From Bacteroidales bacterium (GTDB lineage: Bacteria; Bacteroidota; Bacteroidia; Bacteroidales; Muribaculaceae): a DNA stretch of 64,000 bases. The notes under the pieces were generated by a model. That model had not been told where the DNA came from and ran no database searches. It saw only the letters and a list, made by a program, of their open reading frames with translations. Where the stretch lies: assembly GCA_015061085.1 (NCBI GenBank), contig SUXG01000002.1:1-64000 (forward strand), written 5' to 3'. A program made the position numbers and the translations under genes. Shown in pieces: positions 41,976-52,956 of this stretch. Each line of letters opens with the position of its first letter. Within the stretch, counting starts at the first letter, position 1.

Positions 41976-44071
41976 AGAAAATATACACATTATTAGCCTT
42001 GCTGATGACATTCTTCTATGTCTCGGCACAAACCACAGAAGTGAGAAATCGTCTGGTCATCACAGAAAAAAGTGGTAAACAGAATATATTTATAATAAAT
42101 GACTTAGAAGATGTTTCGTTTCAGACGATAAAATATGTATATGCTGATATCGTTATCCATGAAGTGGCTAACGATAAACTTGTCGTCTCGACTACGAAGT
42201 CAAGAAATTGCGTAAGCTACAAATTGATGTGTATGCCATCGGCAGAAGCATCTCAGTTTTCAGATTTGGAATTGGCTGAATATATCAACGAAAATTCAAT
42301 AAACACCTACACACAAAATCTTGATTACGAAGAATTGAGTGGTTTTGATTTTTCGACACACGACAATTATACGCTTGCTTCTGTCGGCATCGATACCTAT
42401 GGCATACCATCGGAGGTGGTAAGAGTTCCATTCTCTCTTACAGACATCAGCGATGTTCTTAATGTCTATGACATTACTCAAAATAGTTTCTCTTTCGATA
42501 TTAATATTGAAGGCGATTACATATTTTATCCTATAGCAAAAGCCGAGTTGGATTATTATGGAGTTACAGCCACTCAATATCTTGAACAGTTTGGTATTCC
42601 GGGTGTGGATTCTAATAGTTATACGTGGATTGATGGCAACTATTATGATTCCGTATATTTGATGAGTGTAAAGCCTGATAGAGAATATATTCTTGCAGCC
42701 GTTCAGACAGATTCAGACAGAAATATAATCAGTGATTTGACATATACATTGGAGTTTAGTACGCCTCCGACAGCTTCTTCCGAAGCCGGCGTACAAACTG
42801 CCTATTCCGACATTACCTCTACATCGGTGAAGATTACGACTACTCCTGACAGTTCAATCAAGCATTATTATGTATATGTGCGTGACAAGGTATGGTATGA
42901 TAGTATTATATCAGGCTACGGAGAGAGTATGCTTGCTACACTTCTTAAGCACCAGAGTGCCGGGTCATGGTATCTGACAGGCGATAATACTGACACATGG
43001 AGCGGATTGATTCCAAGCACAGAATATTGCATCGGAGTATTAGCAGTAGATAATAACGACGCTGAGAAACTTGAGATTTTCAATTTCACCACCCTTGAAG
43101 CATCGGGCATCATGCCTGAGGTGGGTATAATGTTGAAGCCTCACAGCACTAAGGGACATAATACATTGTCGCTAAATATAAAGTCAGAAAATGTTGCGAC
43201 TATATATTATGCTTTTACTGCTGATGCTGATATTAAGGAAGAATTAGACAAAGGTTATAGTGTTGCGGATTTGGCAAAGAATCGCGGAGTGCAACTTTCG
43301 GCAGAAGAAATTGCGATGTCTGCATCGAGCAGCGGATTTAATATCGAGTTGGAAAATCTATGGCGAAGCACCGACTATACATGCGTAGTATGCGCTATAA
43401 GCGCCGAACAAATAGAAACAACAGCAAGCATTACAGCTACTACCAATCCTGAACCTGTACCTACACGCGTCGAATCTGATTTATTCGAATCTCTTGTCGG
43501 CGAATGGGAGATTTCTTACGAGTTTATGGATTACAATTATCAACAACAAGTGATCGAGGGGGCCATAGTCAGAATAGCAGCAGGCGTTGATGATGAAAGC
43601 GCTCAAGAATATCGTTCGCTCAATCGTCTTGTCATTCTCGATTATCCATTCCAAGCAGATTGGGAAATTAATCCTATACCATCGTATGTGCCTGAAGATT
43701 TGTTTAAATATTCTTATTGGAACAATAATAAATCGTTGGCATATCGTGATTACGGTCCTAAATTCTTTTTGGAAATAGATGCGAATGGAAATATAACTAT
43801 TCCAACGGCACTAAACTACAATTTCTATGGTTGGAGCGATAATGTGATGCAATTTTATGGTTGTGACTATGATAATCAAAAGACTGCTCCTGCAACTTTC
43901 CCTGTAACGTTGTCAGATGATGGCAATACACTGACTATCAAGGCCCACGTATCAGGTTCAGAATTCAACAATGGTGTTTATCGTCCGGCAGTGTTTATGA
44001 AACAAAGCTCCGGCGACAAGATGTGGAATGCCGCAATTACCGACATTGTGCTCACTCGAGTGGTTAAATAA
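41972..44071 (+). CDS. Secreted Fn3-like multidomain protein with lipocalin-like C-terminus, cassette copy 1
   Basis: 699 residues. Signal peptide MKKIYTLLALLMTFFYVSAQ, then the EKSGKQNIFIINDLEDVSFQ hairpin motif and four Fn3-like segments (about 55-155, 160-270, 275-380, 385-500, each ending in a PSTEYCIGVLAVD-like strand). The last 190 residues start LFESLVGEWEISYEFMD, a lipocalin-like pattern. It has no T9SS sorting domain and no lipobox, unlike its coupled upstream partner. Its first 35 residues are close to those of the 835-residue protein at 44605. Probably exported; how it is held at the surface is open. Confidence 0.75.
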   Translation: MKKIYTLLALLMTFFYVSAQTTEVRNRLVITEKSGKQNIFIINDLEDVSFQTIKYVYADIVIHEVANDKLVVSTTKSRNCVSYKLMCMPSAEASQFSDLELAEYINENSINTYTQNLDYEELSGFDFSTHDNYTLASVGIDTYGIPSEVVRVPFSLTDISDVLNVYDITQNSFSFDINIEGDYIFYPIAKAELDYYGVTATQYLEQFGIPGVDSNSYTWIDGNYYDSVYLMSVKPDREYILAAVQTDSDRNIISDLTYTLEFSTPPTASSEAGVQTAYSDITSTSVKITTTPDSSIKHYYVYVRDKVWYDSIISGYGESMLATLLKHQSAGSWYLTGDNTDTWSGLIPSTEYCIGVLAVDNNDAEKLEIFNFTTLEASGIMPEVGIMLKPHSTKGHNTLSLNIKSENVATIYYAFTADADIKEELDKGYSVADLAKNRGVQLSAEEIAMSASSSGFNIELENLWRSTDYTCVVCAISAEQIETTASITATTNPEPVPTRVESDLFESLVGEWEISYEFMDYNYQQQVIEGAIVRIAAGVDDESAQEYRSLNRLVILDYPFQADWEINPIPSYVPEDLFKYSYWNNNKSLAYRDYGPKFFLEIDANGNITIPTALNYNFYGWSDNVMQFYGCDYDNQKTAPATFPVTLSDDGNTLTIKAHVSGSEFNNGVYRPAVFMKQSSGDKMWNAAITDIVLTRVVK

Positions 44072-44116
44072 TCGACTATCATCAGATAATTTTTATAAAT
44101 CATAAATATAAGCGAT

Positions 44117-44608
44117 ATGAATATACGAAAAAAAATAATCTTTGGCATCGTGTGTCTTTCATGTTTTGGTTTGGGAGACGCCTCTGCTAATGTGATGCAA
44201 ATACACTTTAACGAAGATGAACCTATAATCGAAACCGATTTGAGTACAATCGATAAAATCACCTTTACCAATACAGGTTTCTCGATACACTTAACCGATA
44301 ATGCTACCGAAAATTATGGCTATGGAGAAGTGGAAAAAATCACATTTTCCGATTTTAGCAGTATTGAAAAAATTGGTAAAGAGGAAAATCTCAAGCTTAT
44401 GATTTCGCCAAATCCGGTCGATAATATCATTCGTATAATAGGTTATAACAACTCTGAGCCGGCTCAACTCTCAATCTATTCTCTCAACGGAGAGGAAGTG
44501 ATGCGAATAGACAATTGGCAAGGCGAGCTTATCGATGCGTCTCCACTCTCGGCAGGCATTTACATTTTAAGAATTAATACCACTACAATTAAATTTATCA
44601 AATCATGA
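44117..44608 (+). CDS. Small T9SS sorting-domain protein, cassette copy 2
   Basis: 163 residues, the paralogue of the 41484 protein: signal peptide, STIDKITFTNTG and GEVEKITFSDFSS motifs, type A sorting domain ending TIKFIKS. Differences are confined to the N-terminal 55 residues and the last few codons. The 283 bp between (44288-44570) are identical, pointing to recent gene conversion or duplication. The stop overlaps the start of the 835-residue gene (ATGA), repeating the arrangement of copy 1. Confidence 0.82.
   Translation: MNIRKKIIFGIVCLSCFGLGDASANVMQIHFNEDEPIIETDLSTIDKITFTNTGFSIHLTDNATENYGYGEVEKITFSDFSSIEKIGKEENLKLMISPNPVDNIIRIIGYNNSEPAQLSIYSLNGEEVMRIDNWQGELIDASPLSAGIYILRINTTTIKFIKS
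44288..44570 (+). repeat. 283-bp exact direct repeat, copy 2
   Basis: Identical to 41655-41937. Confidence 0.95.
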
Positions 44609-47112
44609 AAAGAATATATACAATATTGGCAGTGCTGATGACATTCTTCTATGTCTCGGCACAAACCACAGAAGAGAGAAATCGTCTGGTCGTCACTGAA
44701 AAGAGTGGCACGCAGACCGCATTCAAAGTAGAAAATATCGAAAGCATCTCGTTTGAATATGTAAATGAAGGGACAGATGGATTCGGCGTCGACATAAGTT
44801 GCTCCTCAATCGATATCACCGGTGCCACCATTATATTTACGCCAAACGAAACTTCGACGTACTACATCGCACGCGTAATGTCGAAGAAAGATCTGCAATC
44901 ATATAAATGCTATGACGATAACGGCAAATTAGACGATGCTGCAACGCTGAAATACGTTACAAACAACCCTTATATAGACGACTATGCGCACACAGGTGTA
45001 TACACTATGACGCTGAATAATCTTATCCCAGACACAGAATATGTCGCTTTAGCATTCGAATATTATACCGATGTAGATAAGGTTGACTATGTTGAGTTTA
45101 AAACTCCGGAGGGGGAAATAGATGCTAAATTTATAGCATCTGACATTGTTACAGATTACAGAAAAGCCACTGTGAATATCACAGCAAAAAATGGTGGTGC
45201 GGCATGGACTTACTATCTGATGGAGAAAGAATGGTATCTCACCTACGATGAACCTATCCAAAACTGCTACTATGGATTGTACAACACATTCGTAATTAAC
45301 CCGGGAAGTTACAATAACTCTTTCAGCGAATACCTCAAGACTATAGCCCTATATGGCGATCAAACCATCACACTCAACAACCTTGAGAGCGACAAAGAAT
45401 ATGTGCTCGCAGTATTCAATATCGACATCAATACTACCGACCCGACTCAAATCTATGATTGGTATTATTTGCCGGTAGAGTTTAAAACACTAACTCCTGA
45501 CCAAGACAATAAGCCTGAAGTAGATGTGTTCGTAGAACGTATCGAACAAAACACAATGAACTACTACATCTATTTCAATGTCCATCTAAACGATGCTACA
45601 ACAGAAGCATACGACAAACTATTGCCGTACAACACTTTCGGTGCATACTACCAAGATGGTGGTTGGGATAATGTGGGCGACCTCTTCCACTCACCATACG
45701 GTACAAACCACTCTTTGACTGAATACGACGCAACAGCTATTGAGCAAGCCAAATCTTCTGAAGGCTTCACCTTCGTATCAGTTTGGCCAAAAAGCACCCA
45801 TGAATACTATAAGAGCGAAGGTAACTATGACTACGGTCTTTGTATCACCGTTTTCAACGAACAAGGTGTTCGTGCTCAAAATGGGGTAATTGTGACAGCT
45901 AACGAATTGGAGAATGCCGACATTAAAGAGGACTCAACCGATGGTGGCAATCTTAAGATCGACATCTCAACAGTGTCTGTAAATCCAACTAATGTAACAA
46001 TCAAGTTCACTCCAAGCGACCCGAATATTGAGTACGTAGCTCGAATGATATCAAAAGCCGAAATGGTTGCTTCCGGACTGATAAATGCCGACGGAACTGT
46101 AAATGAATTGGAAACACTTGCTTATCTCCTCAGAAATCCATACATCGATACATATAAACGTGTTGGTGACTACGAAATGTTTGTCAACTACCTCCGCCCT
46201 GAAAGTGAATATGTGGCTGTCGCATTCGAATATTTCACTGAAGTGATGAAACTCGACTACTTCTCGTTCTCTACTCCTAAGGGTGATACAAAAGACCAGT
46301 TCGCAGTAGAAAGCATGGATATCGACTACACTAAAGCCACAATTGACGTAACGGCATTGAATAATGGTGGGGCGTGGACTTACTATTTGATGGAAAAAGA
46401 ATGGTATATCACTTATGATGAGCCAATCCAAAACTGTTACTACGGGCTTTACAATACATTCGTAATCGATCCCGGCAAATACAACAACTCATTCAGCGAA
46501 TACCTTCAGACTGTAGCTCTCTACGGCGACCAAACCATCACGTTGACTAACCTCGAAAGCGACAAGGAATATGTGCTTGCTCTATTCAATATAGATATAA
46601 ATACTGCCGACCCGACTCAAATCTACGATTGGCGTCACATGCCGGTGGAATTTAAGACACTCACACCGGGTGCAGATAACAAACCTACAGTTGAAGTCAA
46701 ATTAGATAAAATCGAACAAGATGATATCAACTATTACATCTATGTCAATCTAAAGGTTAATGATGTTGTGGCTGAGGCATACGATAAGTTATTGCCTGAC
46801 AACAGCTTCAAGAAATATTACGAAGAAGGCGGTTGGGACAATATGGGCGACCTTTTCCATTCACCTTCGGGTTGGGGTAATCACAACTTGACAGCATACG
46901 ATCCTGAAGCTATAACTAAAGCCAAGTCTGCCGACGGATATACGTTCAAATATACATGGCCTAAATCTTATCATAACGAATCAGTGAAGTATGGTGATGT
47001 CTCGGAATACTACGGATTATGTGTGACCGTATTTACCGAACAAGCATCTCGCGCTCAAGACGGCCTCATTATCTACAAAGAGGATTTGGAAAATTCAAAT
47101 TATGTAGAATAA
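44605..47112 (+). CDS. Secreted protein of two long tandem Fn3-like repeats, cassette copy 2
   Basis: 835 residues. Signal peptide MKRIYTILAVLMTFFYVSAQ and EKSGTQTAFKVENIESISFE motif as in copy 1, then two direct repeats of about 385 residues (about 54-440 and 445-835). Shared blocks include GAAWTYYLMEKEWYLTYDEP / GGAWTYYLMEKEWYITYDEP, YGDQTITL-NLESDKEYVLA and GGWDN-GDLFHSP. Each repeat seems to hold three beta-sandwich segments. No T9SS sorting domain and no lipobox. The body is unlike the 699-residue partner of copy 1, so the cassettes share the 5-prime part and differ in cargo. Codons are richer in C endings than in the neighbours. Confidence 0.78.
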   Translation: MKRIYTILAVLMTFFYVSAQTTEERNRLVVTEKSGTQTAFKVENIESISFEYVNEGTDGFGVDISCSSIDITGATIIFTPNETSTYYIARVMSKKDLQSYKCYDDNGKLDDAATLKYVTNNPYIDDYAHTGVYTMTLNNLIPDTEYVALAFEYYTDVDKVDYVEFKTPEGEIDAKFIASDIVTDYRKATVNITAKNGGAAWTYYLMEKEWYLTYDEPIQNCYYGLYNTFVINPGSYNNSFSEYLKTIALYGDQTITLNNLESDKEYVLAVFNIDINTTDPTQIYDWYYLPVEFKTLTPDQDNKPEVDVFVERIEQNTMNYYIYFNVHLNDATTEAYDKLLPYNTFGAYYQDGGWDNVGDLFHSPYGTNHSLTEYDATAIEQAKSSEGFTFVSVWPKSTHEYYKSEGNYDYGLCITVFNEQGVRAQNGVIVTANELENADIKEDSTDGGNLKIDISTVSVNPTNVTIKFTPSDPNIEYVARMISKAEMVASGLINADGTVNELETLAYLLRNPYIDTYKRVGDYEMFVNYLRPESEYVAVAFEYFTEVMKLDYFSFSTPKGDTKDQFAVESMDIDYTKATIDVTALNNGGAWTYYLMEKEWYITYDEPIQNCYYGLYNTFVIDPGKYNNSFSEYLQTVALYGDQTITLTNLESDKEYVLALFNIDINTADPTQIYDWRHMPVEFKTLTPGADNKPTVEVKLDKIEQDDINYYIYVNLKVNDVVAEAYDKLLPDNSFKKYYEEGGWDNMGDLFHSPSGWGNHNLTAYDPEAITKAKSADGYTFKYTWPKSYHNESVKYGDVSEYYGLCVTVFTEQASRAQDGLIIYKEDLENSNYVE

Positions 47113-47152
47113 TGTGTCATTGATTTAATATAGACAATCGGATAAATGAATT

Positions 47153-47167
47153 TTGACCTGAGGTCAA
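47153..47167. other. 15-bp perfect palindrome
   Basis: TTGACCT-G-AGGTCAA, just after the 835-residue gene; a possible operator or the base of a hairpin. No other support. Confidence 0.3.
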
Positions 47168-47182
47168 TTTACATACTGCTCT

Positions 47183-47220
47183 ATGCCCACACTCCCTGTT
47201 TTTATAGGGAGTGTGGGCAT
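47183..47220 (+). terminator. Very strong hairpin, probable terminator
   Basis: ATGCCCACACTCCCT (47183-47197) and AGGGAGTGTGGGCAT (47206-47220) form a perfect 15-bp stem with an 8-nt loop. There is no long T run after it, only ATTAAATTTT. Confidence 0.65.
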
Positions 47221-47371
47221 ATTAAATTTTGAGAGGAGGAATCTACTATTGAAATCGTTCAATAGGTCATTTCTTCTGCCTCCTAACGTTGAGGTATGTC
47301 TTTATCCCAATTTCTATCAATTAATCGATCAATTAGCGAGAAAATGGAGAAATTTAAATCGTCATTCCGTA

Positions 47372-47401
47372 TTGTGGATTGTATAATTTGTGTTAACTTT
47401 G
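47372..47401 (+). promoter_or_regulatory. Promoter of pyrG
   Basis: TTG (47372-47374), 19 nt, TAACTTTGC (47394-47402), 58 nt before the ATG. The leader shows no clear attenuator. Confidence 0.65.
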
Positions 47402-47447
47402 CAGATTGAATGGTGTGTTCCGTTCATTACTAAAAGTTTGCAAATAA

Positions 47448-49076
<1,629 letters not shown>

Positions 49077-49108
49077 TTACATTATAAATAAAACACAGAA
49101 AAACAATT

Positions 49109-51220
49109 ATGGATAAAAACACGATAACCGGATTGGTGCTTATCGGGCTTCTATTCCTTGGTTTTATGTGGTTGTCGCCAAAACCGGAGCCAACAACCGT
49201 AAATTCAGGTGATGCTACACAGACCGAGCAAGTCAATACCATTTCCAATGGGTTGGATTCCCTTTCTCAATCGGAATTAGGATGGTTGAAAGAAAATATT
49301 CGTGCCAATGGCGTAGTCAGCGTTGTTGACTCAGTGGCTACATATAATCTTGCAGGCGATGGTTATAATCTTTCGCTTAGCAATGATAAGATTTCAGGGA
49401 CAATCAGTCTTGGAGGAGAAGTCATCAATTACAGCGATGTGGTGACTCAAGATCTTACAAAAATCAGTGCAGCGCAACAACGAAAAGCTGTAGAAACACT
49501 TCGTAATGCCATTAACACTATTGGTAAGTATGGTAAGTTTGCACAATTCCTTACCGGTAAGGACGAGGTGTTGAAACTTGAAAACGATGTTCTTGCTCTC
49601 GAACTTAATGCAAAAGCAGGTACTATCTCTCGTGCAGAATTGAAGAAATATGATTCTGAATACAATGCCGATGAGACAGTCAATGACAAGCATAAAGTGG
49701 TGTTGTTTGAAAACGGTTCAAACAATCTTGATTTCGTGATTAATACACCTCAATCACTCAATACTAAAGACTTTTATTTCCGTCCTCAGCAATTAAATGA
49801 TTCTACAGTGCTGATGACTCTTGATCTTGCACAAGATGTATATTGGGGAATTAAGTACACGCTTCCTAAAGGTGAGAACTATGTTGTAAAAATCGATGTT
49901 GTTCAGAAAAACATAGGTAAAGAAGTGTTGTCAAACAGCCCTATTCTCGGCGTAGAATGGAATCAAGATCTTCGTCGTCAAGAGAAAGGTCAAATGTTTG
50001 AAGAGCGTAACTCGGCTCTTTATTATAAGTTTGCCGGAGGTGGCGTGGAAAATCTAAATGAAATGGAAGATGAGGCAGAAGAGAAGGTGTCAAAATTGGA
50101 ATGGATTGGTTTCAAGAATCAATTCTTCTCAACAGTGCTCATCCCTCGTGAAACAATTAATACAGCAGACTTTAAATCGACAATTATTCCTCGAGGTACA
50201 GAATATCTGAAGAATTTGTCTGCTTCTGCAGAATTTAACGACTACAATTGGCAGTCGGAAAATCCTGTTAGTTTTGATTACTTCATTGGTCCTAATTTGT
50301 ATCCTCTCCTTTCTGACCTTGAAGATACAATTCATCCTGAAGAAGACCTTGAACTTACAAAACTCATTCCGCTCGGTTGGACATTCTTCCGTTGGATTAA
50401 TACGATAATTATAATACCAGTGTTTGATTTCCTTGGAGGATTTGGTCTTAATTATGGTATTGTAATCCTATTGCTCACGATCTTCATTAAATTGATAATC
50501 TTCCCATTCACATTCAAGAGCTACAAGAGCCAAGCGAAGATGCGTGTGCTTGCACCGGATATCAAAGCTATAAACGAAAAATATCCGGGAAATGAAAATG
50601 CAATGCTACGTCAGCAAAAGACTATGGAACTCTATAGCAAGGCCGGTGCATCACCATTCTCAGGTTGCTTGCCAATGTTGTTCCAAATGCCTATCCTTTT
50701 TGCGATGTTCACGTTCTTCCCTTCTTGCATCGAATTGCGTGGCGAAAGTTTCCTTTGGGCACATGACCTTTCTGCTCCTGATGCTATCATCTCATGGTCG
50801 GGCAACATTCCGTTGATTACAGAATACTTTGGTAATCATATCTCATTGTTCTGTCTTCTCATGACAGCAACTAATATCATCTACACATACGTCACAATGC
50901 AAAGCCAAGGTGGAGCTCAGATGCCGGGTATGAAGTGGATGATGTATTTGATGCCGGTGATGTTCATGGTATTCTTCAACAATTATGCTTCAGGTCTAAG
51001 CTACTACTACTTCCTCTCATTGCTCATCACAATAATTCAAACATACGCATTCCGTAAAGTTATTAAGGAAGAAGATGTGCGTAGAGAGATGGCAGAAAAT
51101 GCTAAAAAGCCTAAGAAGAAAAGTGGATTTATGGCTCGTCTTGAAGAAGCACAACGTCAGCAGCAAGCAATGCTTCGCGAGCAACAAAAACGCAACCATA
51201 ACGGTAAAGGACGTCAATAA
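49109..51220 (+). CDS. yidC: Membrane protein insertase YidC
   Basis: 703 residues, longer than E. coli YidC but normal for Bacteroidetes. N-terminal transmembrane helix (LVLIGLLFLGFMWLS), a large periplasmic beta domain (about 60-380), then the conserved five-helix 60KD_IMP core (about 420-660) with GLNYGIVILLLTIFIKLIIF, KSQAKMRVLAPDIK and GCLPMLFQMPILFAMF. Basic C-terminal tail (KKPKKKSGF, QQQKRNHN). Inserts inner-membrane proteins with or without SecYEG. Downstream of pyrG, before a terminator. Confidence 0.96.
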   Translation: MDKNTITGLVLIGLLFLGFMWLSPKPEPTTVNSGDATQTEQVNTISNGLDSLSQSELGWLKENIRANGVVSVVDSVATYNLAGDGYNLSLSNDKISGTISLGGEVINYSDVVTQDLTKISAAQQRKAVETLRNAINTIGKYGKFAQFLTGKDEVLKLENDVLALELNAKAGTISRAELKKYDSEYNADETVNDKHKVVLFENGSNNLDFVINTPQSLNTKDFYFRPQQLNDSTVLMTLDLAQDVYWGIKYTLPKGENYVVKIDVVQKNIGKEVLSNSPILGVEWNQDLRRQEKGQMFEERNSALYYKFAGGGVENLNEMEDEAEEKVSKLEWIGFKNQFFSTVLIPRETINTADFKSTIIPRGTEYLKNLSASAEFNDYNWQSENPVSFDYFIGPNLYPLLSDLEDTIHPEEDLELTKLIPLGWTFFRWINTIIIIPVFDFLGGFGLNYGIVILLLTIFIKLIIFPFTFKSYKSQAKMRVLAPDIKAINEKYPGNENAMLRQQKTMELYSKAGASPFSGCLPMLFQMPILFAMFTFFPSCIELRGESFLWAHDLSAPDAIISWSGNIPLITEYFGNHISLFCLLMTATNIIYTYVTMQSQGGAQMPGMKWMMYLMPVMFMVFFNNYASGLSYYYFLSLLITIIQTYAFRKVIKEEDVRREMAENAKKPKKKSGFMARLEEAQRQQQAMLREQQKRNHNGKGRQ

Positions 51221-51245
51221 TCATATTCATAATAGTAAATAGATG

Positions 51246-51283
51246 CAATCCTCAAGTCATTACGGCTTGGGGATTGTTTTTTT
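51246..51283 (+). terminator. Rho-independent terminator after yidC
   Basis: CAATCCTCAAG (51246-51256) / CTTGGGGATTG (51266-51276), then T7. Confidence 0.88.
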
Positions 51284-51355
51284 GTGGGGTGGAGAAGGTG
51301 TCTGCCTTCTCTGTATTTGTAGTAGTTATAGTATTATCTGTTGGTAGTGTTTGCT

Positions 51356-52273
51356 TTAGCGGTGAAGTTTGGTTAGGTTGCGAAGTAGGCCGGAGTGCTT
51401 GGTGCGTTTGATGGCAGAGTTGTGGAATATCAGTCGGAATTCTTCTTCGGTCATCGATGCGATGTCGTCGTAGCCGAGTGTGAGCATTTGTTCTGTGGGG
51501 TGAAATTCTTCGATAATAGTCGGTAGGGCACGACGGTTGTGGTGACAAGCGAGTTGGCATCGGTCACAACCGTAAAGTGGCGTGTTGACTTCGGGAGCTA
51601 CTTGCCAGTCGTCGCGACATTCAATGGTTAGATAGCTGAGGCATCGTGATGCGTCGATGCGTCCGTTGCCCATGATTGCCTTTGTGGGACATTCTCGCAA
51701 GCATCTGCCGCATCCTCCGCAGTCGCCCATGATAGGTGTATTTGGTTCTATCTCAAGTGTTGTAACTATCTCACAGAGGAAGAAATAAGACCCTCTGCCG
51801 GGGAGGATGAATGTGCCGTTGATACCTTGGAAACCCAGTCCGGCGCGCCATGCCCAGTAGCGTTCAAGTATCGGTGCAGAGTCGATGCAGATGCGAGTCT
51901 GTGCTCCCCACGTGCGTTCTATCTCTTCGCATACAGCCTTAAGTCGCTTGCGTATTACGTCGTGGTAGTCTTGACCGTATGCATAGAGCGAAATGTAGGG
52001 TAGTGATGAGTCGCGAAGTTGAGGCGGGTAGTAGTTGTAAGCGATGCTTATCACGCTTTTTGCTCCGTCGAGTAGAAGTCGAGGGTCGCGACGGATGTCG
52101 GGATAATTTTCGAGATATTTCATACTCCCGTGTCGCCCTTGGGCAAGCCACTGCATAAATTTGTCGAAGCTCTCGGCATCGACAGGCTCAGCCTTGGCAA
52201 ATCCCACGCGTTCGGCCCCTGTTGCGAGTATCATCTCGCGCAATTGTTGACGTTTGTCAGTATTCTTACACAT
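51356..52273 (-). CDS. queG: Epoxyqueuosine reductase QueG
   Basis: 305 residues. Cobalamin- and Fe-S-dependent enzyme for the last step of queuosine synthesis in tRNA. The catalytic Asp is in CIDSAPILERYWAWRAGLG. Two [4Fe-4S] motifs are present: CGGCGRCLRECP and, later, CLSYLTIECR with CDRCQLACHHN. The HEAT-repeat C-terminal extension of longer members is missing, as is usual here. Codons are more GC-rich than the window average. 12 bp after the phosphatase gene. Confidence 0.93.
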   Translation of the reverse strand: MCKNTDKRQQLREMILATGAERVGFAKAEPVDAESFDKFMQWLAQGRHGSMKYLENYPDIRRDPRLLLDGAKSVISIAYNYYPPQLRDSSLPYISLYAYGQDYHDVIRKRLKAVCEEIERTWGAQTRICIDSAPILERYWAWRAGLGFQGINGTFILPGRGSYFFLCEIVTTLEIEPNTPIMGDCGGCGRCLRECPTKAIMGNGRIDASRCLSYLTIECRDDWQVAPEVNTPLYGCDRCQLACHHNRRALPTIIEEFHPTEQMLTLGYDDIASMTEEEFRLIFHNSAIKRTKHSGLLRNLTKLHR

Positions 52274-52285
52274 ATGCGCGTTCCT

Positions 52286-52792
52286 TTATTTTAATGCGTT
52301 GAAGAGTCCTTGGCAAGCATCTTCGAGCAGCTCGATGACGATGTGAAATCCTGCCATTCCCTCGTAGTAGGGGTCAGGGATATAGGTGTAGTGGTTGTGG
52401 TCGGTGCAGAAGTCTATCATCCTGACCACTTTTCTCTCGTCTTCAACAGTCGGAGCCATGCGACGAAGATTATCGTAGTTGGTGTTGTCCATAGCGACAA
52501 TCAAATCAAACTCTTCAAGGTCGGTCGATTTCACTTGGCGAGAGCGATGCTCAAGTCGGTAACCATGTTGGAATGCACATTGGCGCATGCGACTGTCGGG
52601 CAGTTCGCCGGCGTGACCACCGTATGTACCGGCTGAGTCAAGACGAAAGCGATGGCTTTGACTTGCCTTATCAACTACGCTCTGCATTATGCCCTCGGCA
52701 GCCGGAGAGCGACAGATGTTGCCAAGACATACAAATAGGATACTGATTTCGCTGCGACCTTTCAATTCGTCGATTATATTGCCTGTTGTCAT
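52286..52792 (-). CDS. Low-molecular-weight protein-tyrosine phosphatase
   Basis: 168 residues. The catalytic P-loop C-x5-R is CLGNICRS (Cys22, Arg28) and the general acid is in IPDPYYEG (about 137-144). Cysteine-dependent phosphatase of tyrosine phosphoproteins or small phosphorylated molecules. In capsule loci such enzymes (Wzb) act on a Wzc kinase; no kinase or capsule gene is near, so it is probably a housekeeping member. Operon with queG. Confidence 0.92.
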   Translation of the reverse strand: MTTGNIIDELKGRSEISILFVCLGNICRSPAAEGIMQSVVDKASQSHRFRLDSAGTYGGHAGELPDSRMRQCAFQHGYRLEHRSRQVKSTDLEEFDLIVAMDNTNYDNLRRMAPTVEDERKVVRMIDFCTDHNHYTYIPDPYYEGMAGFHIVIELLEDACQGLFNALK

Positions 52793-52956
52793 AATTCTAA
52801 AGAGATTATTTTCTACAAATTTACAACAAATCCTTCAACGTCGCAACCTTTGTAGTGTATAGACAGGAGTGACGGTTCATTTTTTTTCGCGCTATAGTGC
52901 AATATATCGAGCCAATGGCGTGTTATATAGTTAGTACAATCAATTAAATCAATGAT

